This document shows positions 30,059-36,122 of a DNA stretch of 36,122 nt, piece by piece. Made by a program: the position numbers and the translations under genes. The notes under the pieces were generated by a model that saw nothing but the letters and a program-made list of their open reading frames with translations, did not search any database and was not told the origin of the DNA. Source of the DNA: RGIG464 sp045643185. Lineage in GTDB: Bacteria > Myxococcota_A > Bradymonadia > UBA4248. Position 1 is the stretch's first letter. Each line of letters opens with the position of its first letter. Where the stretch lies: the NCBI GenBank assembly GCA_045643185.1, contig JAZUKH010000133.1:1-36122 (forward strand). The letters are read 5' to 3'.

Positions 30059-30139
30059 TATTCAGCCGGTTCTTTGATCGTCTGGTCAAAAATACAGACT
30101 CTCAGCCGTAGCGAAGCCGAAGGCAAGCAGGCTGAGATT
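30059..30139. repeat. 80-bp dispersed repeat, copy Y
   Basis: Inverted relative to copy X (26216-26295). CTCAGCC (30101-30107) and GGCTGAG (30130-30136) form the same stem. Copy Y lies about 20 bases past bulged-hairpin copy 4; copy X has copy 3 at its corresponding side, about 70 bases away with a terminator in between. Confidence 0.85.
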
Positions 30140-30464
30140 GGGCGAGCGGACGCGATTTGTCCGAAGCCGAAGGGTAGCGACGTAACGTGGTACGTCGTCG
30201 CGGCCGCCGACTCCAAACTTAAGTTTACGATGATTTGCCTTAGTTTTTCCTGAATTTTGTTCGGCCGTGTGGCTTGTTTGAGCGAAGCGAGTTCCACACG
30301 GCCGACACAAAAAAAGGGCGCGGGGGTTGTAGGGGGTTCGCGCCCTGGCGAACCCCCTGTGCGCCGCAGGCCTAGGCCTGCTCAAAAAGTGTAAAAATAA
30401 ACGAACAAACTAAAAAAAATTGTGATCCTTGGCTGAGATGCGACTCTTCGAACTTGGTTTGTGC
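30140..30464. other. gene-free interval with stacked palindromes
   Basis: No gene is supported here. It holds TCGGCCGTGTGG/CCACACGGCCGA (30261-30272 and 30294-30305), then GGGCGCG/CGCGCCC (30316-30322 and 30339-30345) overlapping AGGGGGTTCGC/GCGAACCCCCT (30331-30341 and 30348-30358), so these last two cannot form together, and a perfect palindrome GCAGGCCTAGGCCTGC (30366-30381). Confidence 0.75.
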
Positions 30465-30491
30465 TTGAGTCGGGACTATTGGTGATATAAT
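30465..30491 (+). promoter_or_regulatory. promoter of the lipoprotein gene
   Basis: TTGAGT (30465-30470), 15-bp spacer, then a perfect TATAAT (30486-30491). A start near 30498 would leave an 85-base leader. Confidence 0.5.
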
Positions 30492-30583
30492 ATTACAACC
30501 GTGGCAGTTTTCTTGATATGGCTTGTTCATCAAGGCGCTGCGTGATTTTTCTCATTTAACGACTTTAGGAGCTTTTTTTTTAT

Positions 30584-31648
30584 ATGAAACGTTTTGTATT
30601 CAGCCTGTTTATGATCGGTCTGGTCGTTGGCATGAGCAGTTGCAAGTCGAAAGATCAGTCAATATCATCGGCAACAGATTCGATTACCAATGAAAATAAT
30701 AATAATTCTGTGGCTCTTCAAAAGGCGGATGATGATAAAAGATCTGACGATATAAAATCACAAAATTCTGCTGTGGCTGAACAGAACGATCGCTCTGATG
30801 AAGATAGTTATTTTAATTCACAAAGATCGGAAAAATTAATCGGTGAGTTTCCAAAAAATTTGGATAGAAATTTCAAAAACTGTGGGCAAATACAGGAACA
30901 ATTTGAGCTGACAGCGAATAAACATGATTACGCTCAAGACAAGCTCCGTGTCGCGGATAATACGGTTAGCTGGTCTGCGATCGAGAATAACTATCCGGTA
31001 TCGCTTCTCAAAGTCAGTGCTGATAAAGACGCCAACGCTGAACTTCAAAAACAAGTCAAACAGACTTGTCAGGTCGTCAGGTCTGCGACGGCGGATAACG
31101 GCGTTGTGGTTCAGTTTTTCCATTGTTTCACGCCGGATCAATGGGTAACTGAACTTTCTCAGGTCGACACGCTCGATCTGTATGTCGGGGTGCGAAGTCC
31201 CAAAGACCAAATGATGCGGATCTACCAAGTCGAAGAGCGAAACTTCACGGATTCTGAACACTGTGGAAGTTCTTTCAACCGATGTTTTCTTGCTGAGGAG
31301 GACGCCGTTTCACTTGAAAATCAACCATTTCTCGATACGACAGCGGTTTATGTTCGCTTTGTGGCAACCGAAAATTATCACTCTGATTACGCATTTGCAC
31401 AGACCAAAAGAAATATTACCTTGGCGTTTGCAGGTGACAAACATCGTTATATCGGGTCGTGGTTAAATACAATTTATTTTCGTAGTGATTCGGGATCTAC
31501 GTATGATGAAGATGGTGTGGAATGGTATGAGAATTCGTGCCGATTTGAATATACAGAAAATACCGCGACTTTTGATGGTCAGATTAAATATGAAACGACG
31601 AGAAATTATGGCATGAACGCCTTGGGAAAAGAACCAAATAAGGGGTAG
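30584..31648 (+). CDS. predicted lipoprotein of unknown function, 354 aa
   Basis: The signal peptide MKRFVFSLFMIGLVVGMSSC ends in a lipobox with Cys20 as the lipidation site; no Asp at +2 is present (Lys), so outer-membrane sorting is plausible. After it come about 70 polar, Asn/Ser/Asp-rich residues, a flexible tether, then a folded region with paired Cys (NCGQ, TCQ, HCF, HCGSSFNRCF, SCRF) that could form disulfides. I recognise no domain. The gene looks AT-richer than its neighbours. AGGAG (30567-30571) is separated from ATG 30584 by a run of nine T (30573-30581), an unusually long 12-base spacing. It has its own promoter and no operon partner. Confidence 0.82.
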   Translation: MKRFVFSLFMIGLVVGMSSCKSKDQSISSATDSITNENNNNSVALQKADDDKRSDDIKSQNSAVAEQNDRSDEDSYFNSQRSEKLIGEFPKNLDRNFKNCGQIQEQFELTANKHDYAQDKLRVADNTVSWSAIENNYPVSLLKVSADKDANAELQKQVKQTCQVVRSATADNGVVVQFFHCFTPDQWVTELSQVDTLDLYVGVRSPKDQMMRIYQVEERNFTDSEHCGSSFNRCFLAEEDAVSLENQPFLDTTAVYVRFVATENYHSDYAFAQTKRNITLAFAGDKHRYIGSWLNTIYFRSDSGSTYDEDGVEWYENSCRFEYTENTATFDGQIKYETTRNYGMNALGKEPNKG

Positions 31649-31660
31649 TTAATGAATAAG

Positions 31661-31748
31661 CCGGTAGAGGCGCGCGGTCTGCACGTCTCTACCGGCGCGC
31701 GGTCTGCACGTCTCTCCGTCCCCTTGCGCGCCGCAGGCCCAGGACTGC
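31661..31748. repeat. short direct repeats and shared palindrome before rsmH
   Basis: A 22-bp sequence beginning GGCGCGCGGTCTGCACG occurs at 31669-31690 and 31694-31715 (25-bp period). CCGGTAGAG (31661-31669) pairs with CTCTACCGG (31687-31695). GCAGGCCCAGGACTGC (31733-31748), preceded by GCGCC and followed by CTCC and an A-run, is a decayed copy of the 30366-30381 palindrome. No gene lies in 31649-31863. Confidence 0.8.
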
Positions 31749-31863
31749 TCCAAAAAACAAAGCATGACGCGGTTATTTCCAAAAAGCCTCCATTCGTGGT
31801 AATAGACAAGGTTGGGCTGCTTTAGGCGGTCGATCGATATGACTCGCGTTACGTGGAGCAAAC

Positions 31864-32856
31864 ATGGTTCCTGGCGATACTGAATTTCATCATATTCCCG
31901 TGCTTTTGAACGACGTCCTGGATGCGCTGGCGCCACGTCGTGGTGACGCTTACCTGGATGTGACGCTCGGCGGGGCTGGGCACGCCAGCGCCGTTGCACG
32001 CCGACTCGCACCTGGTGGCGCCGTCACTGGGATTGATCGCGATCCCACCGCGCTCGCTGTGGCTACCGCGCGCCTCGGGGCACTCGCTGACGAACTCGGC
32101 GAAAATGCTCGACCTGGCTTCACGCTCAATACCTACCTGACCTCGTTCATCGATTTCGACGCTGTGTTGCGCAAAAATGGCGTCAAAGATCGCGAACAGG
32201 GCGGCGGCTTCGATTGCGTGCTCGCTGACTTTGGTTTGTCGTCACACCAGATCGATGATGTCTCACGCGGCTTTTCTTTTCAGACAGATGCACCGCTCGA
32301 CATGCGCATGAGCCAGTCAGGACCGACGGCGGCAGACTTCCTCAAATCAATACAGCCTGATCCACTCGCCGATATCCTCTTCGAAAATGGCGATATCAAA
32401 CAATCTCGTCGACTCGCGCGAAAAATTTGTGAAAAGGCCGCCATTGGCGAAGTCGAAACGACCAAGCAACTCGCCCAGATCTGTTGCGAAGTCCTCGGTT
32501 CGCCCAGGCCTGGACATCCTCACCCCGCGACACGCGCGTTTCAGGCTATCAGAATTGCACTGAACCAGGAATTTGAAGCCATCGACGCATTTCTCGATGC
32601 CATTCCAAAATGGATGCGGCCAGGCGGACGACTTGCCATCATCTCCTTCCATAGTGGCGAAGATCGACGCGTTAAAAATACTTTCAAAACATGGCAAAGC
32701 CCATGCACATGTCCGCCTGACTTTCCCGTCTGCGTTTGCCACAAGGTGCCGCTCGGAAAAGCCATTCTCAAAAAGCCTGTCGAGGCTTCACAACAAGAAC
32801 TTGATCAGAATTCACGCGCTCGTTCCGCAAAATTGCGCGCTTTTCTTTTTGACTGA
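31864..32856 (+). CDS. rsmH: 16S rRNA (cytosine(1402)-N4)-methyltransferase, 330 aa
   Basis: RsmH (MraW) makes the N4-methyl of m4Cm1402 in the 30S decoding centre. Signatures: HIPVLLNDVLDAL (10-22), SAM motif DVTLGGAGHA (32-41), GIDRDPTAL, ADFGLSSHQID, RGFSF, TRAFQAIRIALNQE and IISFHSGEDRRVKN. A Cys-containing C-terminal stretch (PCTCPPDFPVCVCHK) is typical. Length is normal. GGAG stands eight bases upstream. In many bacteria the gene opens the division and cell-wall cluster after mraZ; here neither mraZ nor ftsL nor mur genes are adjacent, so that cluster is split. Confidence 0.97.
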   Translation: MVPGDTEFHHIPVLLNDVLDALAPRRGDAYLDVTLGGAGHASAVARRLAPGGAVTGIDRDPTALAVATARLGALADELGENARPGFTLNTYLTSFIDFDAVLRKNGVKDREQGGGFDCVLADFGLSSHQIDDVSRGFSFQTDAPLDMRMSQSGPTAADFLKSIQPDPLADILFENGDIKQSRRLARKICEKAAIGEVETTKQLAQICCEVLGSPRPGHPHPATRAFQAIRIALNQEFEAIDAFLDAIPKWMRPGGRLAIISFHSGEDRRVKNTFKTWQSPCTCPPDFPVCVCHKVPLGKAILKKPVEASQQELDQNSRARSAKLRAFLFD

Positions 32857-32918
32857 GATTTTGGACTCTGGCACAACTCGCCACCACGCGGCTTTATCGC
32901 CGGTTGAGGAGATTAAAT

Positions 32919-33482
32919 ATGAAACGATTGATCATGATGTTACTTTTGGGCGCTTCACTTCTGACGGCTGCGCCTGTCATGGCGCAATCACCAGCGAATG
33001 ACGCACCCGCTGCTCAAGCTGCTGACAACGAATTGCCCGTAAAACTTGAGATACCGAACGGATGGACGATAAAAAATCTGCCCGAAGGCGACAAACGCTT
33101 CGTTGTTTACGAAGATACCAATACGGCAAGCTCCATCGAGGTGCTCGGAAAACAACTCATTCGCGCTGAACACGCTCAGACGCTCTTCAAAGCCTTTGAT
33201 GGGCAGCTTGTGAACGTCGGGTTTGTCAAAAACAATGCAGCGACCACCGACAAAACTTTCAAACTTACCGATGGTTCCAACCGAACGGGTTCATGGTACG
33301 CCTATAGCTATCAAAAAGGTGCCGTCGCGGTTCAGGTCTCAGCCTATATCTTTACGGTCAAGAATTTTGCCGTCATCGTCGTCGGCTATTTCTCGGCTGC
33401 GGAAGAGGAAACTGGCATTAAACAAATGGAGACGCTGATCCAGAATATGGTCGAGATCGACAAGCCGACGCCCCTCGTTTGA
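32919..33482 (+). CDS. secreted protein of unknown function, 187 aa
   Basis: The start is ATG 32919, eight bases after GAGGAG; five codons further upstream is another in-frame ATG overlapping that Shine-Dalgarno. The signal peptide MKRLIMMLLLGASLLTAAPVMA is cut before QSPAND. The mature protein starts with an Ala/Pro-rich spacer, then a compact alpha/beta domain beginning VKLEIPNGWTIKNL; the order of strands and a final amphipathic helix (TGIKQMETLIQNM) recall the PsbP/DcrB (DUF1795) fold, by pattern only. No Cys in the mature part. It is cotranscribed with rsmH at most by read-through (62-base gap) and ends at a terminator. Likely periplasmic. Confidence 0.75.
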   Translation: MKRLIMMLLLGASLLTAAPVMAQSPANDAPAAQAADNELPVKLEIPNGWTIKNLPEGDKRFVVYEDTNTASSIEVLGKQLIRAEHAQTLFKAFDGQLVNVGFVKNNAATTDKTFKLTDGSNRTGSWYAYSYQKGAVAVQVSAYIFTVKNFAVIVVGYFSAAEEETGIKQMETLIQNMVEIDKPTPLV

Positions 33483-33549
33483 TCCTTGAACGCCATGTCG
33501 AGTCGCTCGTCTCGGCAGGGTTGTTTGCGCATACCAACTTTTTTTGTGA

Positions 33550-33587
33550 CATCGCGCGTTTTGATCGCGCGATGACTTTTTCGTTTT
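33550..33587. terminator. bidirectional terminator between convergent genes
   Basis: CATCGCGCG (33550-33558) and CGCGCGATG (33566-33574) pair perfectly around TTTTGAT. T-rich sequence (CTTTTTCGTTTT) follows on the plus strand, and on the minus strand A7 (33540-33545 region) supplies the T-run after TCAC. Confidence 0.85.
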
Positions 33588-33663
33588 GACGATGGAAATG
33601 GCTAGGGCGAGTGTCCAACGCGAGCGCTGTTTGAAGCGATGGACCTCGTCCAACGACTTGACG

Positions 33664-35943
33664 TCAGGGAAGGAGTTTGTCGTCACTTGGCGGCGGCAAC
33701 CACTCGCCAGGTGCCCACTCCTCAAACGCTCGATCGCGGTAATAGTCGTAGCTCGTTTCCGTTTCGATGTTCGCTTGCTGGTCGTTTAGATGGTCGTCCA
33801 TCTGCTGGTAGAGCTCTTCCTGGCGCTTCATTTCTTCTTCTGTCACCGTTTCGCCCTTTTCGCGCTTTTCTGAAATGCGCTTATTCAGGGCGACGAGCTC
33901 GTCAAGACGTGCATTCGTTTCGGCTGCGTTATTTCTTAGTTCTGTGTCACTCGCTTCTTCGGCTGTTTTGCGAATGTCGCCGGCATAGGATTGGTTCAGT
34001 TGTTCCAACATGTAGATCGGGTGATAGGTGAAGAACTGGTGCGACTTCGGTAATTTGAGCGCCGAAGTCACTTCGGCCGTCATCCACTGGAATGGCAGCC
34101 ACTTGAGCAGCCATTGACCAAAGGAGCTCTCGCTTTCCCATTGCCAGCCGACGGTCTGGATCGCCGTTTTCGTCCAGTTCATCAGCGGTGACCATTCGCT
34201 GTGGTGAAAACAGATCATCTTGCGGAAACTGTCTCGACGCGGGGCTAGCGGGTCACTTGAACCGATCGCGAAAAATGATTGGATCTCAGACGATTTCAGG
34301 AACGTCGGAACACGCCCCGTGAACTGCTCAACGTATTCGTTGATCGGTTTCAAAATTCGTTTGACCTTCACCAGCGAGTAGTTGCTGTTGTCGCCTTCTG
34401 TGATGTTCCATGCTTCGTTTTGAGCACTGCCATGCGTGAAGAGATTGTGTTCACTCATGACCTCAATGTGGACTTGTCTTTCCTTGTGGTCTTCTTGATT
34501 GCCAAAACGACCGATGTAGCCGAGCTGTTCGCCCGCATCGACCGGAATGTTCGTCAAAATGATGTCACCCTTAAAGAACGATTCCAGAAGCTTTTTGGGA
34601 TTCTTCGAGCGCACTGTGCCATCGAACGATTGCGGCACACCTTTTTCGTAAGACAAGCTCGTTTGTTTGAAATTGAAAGCCACCTCATCGGGAATTTCAA
34701 ACTCGTTGCCCAACAACTTGCCCATCCACGGGATCGTGGCCATCTTTTCTGGATCCATCATTTGTTCCAGATGCATGTAAAGTGAGAACCACTTGACCGT
34801 GCGAGGATCGCCGTCTGGACCAGTTTCTTCGCGTTCATGCTTTATGAGAACGAAGCTCGGGTCGCCCAGATCGACCATTTTGACGTTGCGGACCGCGACG
34901 ATCGTGCCTTCCATCATACTGAGGATCGGCGTGCCTTCCGGCGCGGACAGATGAATACCACTGTGCCATGACTGGTTCACACCGATCGGATACCAGCCGC
35001 CTTCGGAGCTCTCGGCGTTGAGATAATACCGGTCCAAGAGGCTTTCCAAAACGTGTCCGCCCGCTTCCGAAAGGTTCAGACGGTCTTCGTGCAGAATGAG
35101 CGGAAAACTGTTGCGCTTGCCCTTGATGCCTGAAAGCACGCGCATCCAGTCAAACGCTGGACCTGGATCCCACTTGTTCGCCGAGCAATGATAGTGCCCT
35201 AACATGCCTTTGAAATGGATCGAGTCTTTGAGCAGACGGTTGATGACTTCGCCCGTCTCGGAGATCGGCGGAAAACAGTTATCGGCCACGACGGGCAGCG
35301 GCGTCCAGGGGTCCGAATCGCCAGGATAGCTGATCGGCGTGATCAGCGCCTTGATCAACGCGATGAGCGTGTCATACTGCGCATCCGTGTAACCCAGCAT
35401 CGTCTTGACTGACCCATTGATCTTGCCCTGATAAATGTCGCGCAGACCACTTGCCGGGTCGTCGTTCTTGAGCTCCGGAAAGACCGGGTTGTTCATGTCG
35501 ATCGCGATGCTCATGTTGTTGTTGTCACCCGTCGCCCAGGCCACGTGGTAGCAATCCATGAACTGATATAGCGCGCCATCATAGTTGACGACAAAATGCG
35601 TCGACAAACCGCGCGTGCAAAGCACGTTGAACGTGTCAAGCGCCTTCGACGTCACGTCGTGATGCAGCGCGATCTGCGTGATCGCTTGACCAAGCTGGTC
35701 GATCTCCTCGCGCGACGTGCCAAAAAGCTGTTCAGGCGTGCGGTCAAAAAAACGTTTGTTATACGAACGCTGGCTGAAATTACGCATCGTCGGGCGAATC
35801 ATGGCCATCTGCATCACGCGTTCCGGCGAAAGGGTGTTTTCAGGCTTGTAAAAACTCGGGTTGCGCTCATCGTCAAAGCGGATCACATCGAAATTGGTCT
35901 GAATGGGAACTCGACGTCCCGCAAAGAGAATGTATTTATCCAT
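33664..35943 (-). CDS. amidase_2-like / LytM-like cell-wall protein, 759 aa
   Basis: Residues about 85-270 match N-acetylmuramoyl-L-alanine amidase type 2: IALHHDVTS (His94/His95), THFVVNYDGALYQ (115-127), MSIAIDMNNP, and LGHYHCSANKWDPGPAFDW (248-266) with the final His and Asp. A second part, 320-400, resembles LytM/M23: WHSGIHLSAPEGTPI (326-340), where the usual HxxxD Asp is His331, and LYMHL (389-393). The rest, about 400-690, is unrecognised, followed by a charged coiled coil (690-745). There is no signal peptide or membrane helix, which is odd for a wall enzyme. The gene follows an upstream zinc-ribbon gene by two bases, with GAGG before the ATG, so they are coupled. It may be exported by a non-Sec route; inference. 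Confidence 0.78.
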   Translation of the reverse strand: MDKYILFAGRRVPIQTNFDVIRFDDERNPSFYKPENTLSPERVMQMAMIRPTMRNFSQRSYNKRFFDRTPEQLFGTSREEIDQLGQAITQIALHHDVTSKALDTFNVLCTRGLSTHFVVNYDGALYQFMDCYHVAWATGDNNNMSIAIDMNNPVFPELKNDDPASGLRDIYQGKINGSVKTMLGYTDAQYDTLIALIKALITPISYPGDSDPWTPLPVVADNCFPPISETGEVINRLLKDSIHFKGMLGHYHCSANKWDPGPAFDWMRVLSGIKGKRNSFPLILHEDRLNLSEAGGHVLESLLDRYYLNAESSEGGWYPIGVNQSWHSGIHLSAPEGTPILSMMEGTIVAVRNVKMVDLGDPSFVLIKHEREETGPDGDPRTVKWFSLYMHLEQMMDPEKMATIPWMGKLLGNEFEIPDEVAFNFKQTSLSYEKGVPQSFDGTVRSKNPKKLLESFFKGDIILTNIPVDAGEQLGYIGRFGNQEDHKERQVHIEVMSEHNLFTHGSAQNEAWNITEGDNSNYSLVKVKRILKPINEYVEQFTGRVPTFLKSSEIQSFFAIGSSDPLAPRRDSFRKMICFHHSEWSPLMNWTKTAIQTVGWQWESESSFGQWLLKWLPFQWMTAEVTSALKLPKSHQFFTYHPIYMLEQLNQSYAGDIRKTAEEASDTELRNNAAETNARLDELVALNKRISEKREKGETVTEEEMKRQEELYQQMDDHLNDQQANIETETSYDYYRDRAFEEWAPGEWLPPPSDDKLLP

Positions 35944-35945
35944 GA

Positions 35946-36122
35946 TTATGACCTCGTTTTATCGGATTCACAGTACAAACAGGTATCCCAATGCGCCTTC
36001 ATCGGACGACCGCACGTGGGACAAAGACGAACGTTTTCCTGCGGCTTTTTCGGTTCTTCCGACTTCGACGTGGCTGGTCGCTGGTTCGCGTCGGATTCGC
36101 AATACAAACACGTCGTCCAGTG
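35946..36122 (-). CDS. zinc-ribbon protein, C-terminal part only
   Basis: The gene runs off the window; 58 residues remain. They contain two near-identical blocks HW[TD]TCLYCESD, about 45 residues apart, each with CxxC, and between them LCPTCGRPM, another CxxC. The pattern is that of paired zinc-ribbon knuckles repeated along the protein. Its stop lies two bases before the start of the amidase/LytM-like gene, so the two are probably in one operon. The function is unknown: such ribbons bind protein or nucleic acid. Confidence 0.75.
   Translation of the reverse strand, partial: HWTTCLYCESDANQRPATSKSEEPKKPQENVRLCPTCGRPMKAHWDTCLYCESDKTRS

Noticed and set aside
1..36122. tRNA, rRNA or tmRNA genes
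   Set aside because: I scanned the gaps between genes by eye and saw no cloverleaf with a TTC loop or CCA end and no conserved rRNA stretch; a covariance search would be decisive.

Overview
The window looks like part of the chromosome of an uncultivated, probably anaerobic, Gram-negative bacterium of the Myxococcota/Bradymonadota (former Deltaproteobacteria) type. The pointers are a Myxococcus-style MglA GTPase with its TVPGQ switch motif, a receiver-DUF4388 signalling protein, an AsmA-like/GT51 fusion, yajC-secD-secF, an outer-membrane barrel, a lipoprotein with a lipobox, and a full-length AdhE. The lineage is an inference from gene families; there is no rRNA gene. I found no tRNA, rRNA, CRISPR array, transposase or integrase.

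Layout. Bases 1-4430 are an accessory segment: a 28-bp tandem array, a stretch dense in the strand-biased word GATAC, small ORFs, and two unrecognised genes (1368-3347 and 3690-4427). Each of these two ends in a predicted winged helix and each lies behind inverted or repeated sites sharing a GNAACAA core. The larger gene has repeated linkers, an internally duplicated AT-rich core and an A10 tract just before its DNA-binding end. Bases 4430-7984 hold adhE and a small aminoglycoside-phosphotransferase-like kinase as one operon, behind two perfect palindromes.

Bases 8028-24033 are mostly minus-strand housekeeping and envelope genes: AsmA-GT51 transglycosylase, GNAT acetyltransferase, (plus strand) outer-membrane barrel, trmB, a small membrane protein, recJ, secF, secD, yajC, an RluA-type pseudouridine synthase, mglA, an RsmB/RsmF-type methyltransferase and a LysM-MepA endopeptidase. 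Then come the receiver-DUF4388 protein and terC (minus), recQ, a lipoprotein, rsmH and a secreted protein (plus), and finally a 759-residue amidase/LytM-like protein with an incomplete zinc-ribbon gene upstream (minus).

The most striking non-genic signal is a family of eight intergenic hairpins at four loci plus one tandem cluster. All have the same plan: a GC outer stem, one unpaired G, an inner stem that begins with TA and ends with TA, and a 3-nt loop. The inner stem sequence and length change from locus to locus while pairing is kept. Four of them carry GTAG at the foot, as REP elements do, but no REP-type transposase lies in the window. A separate 80-bp sequence occurs twice in inverted orientation near two of these elements.
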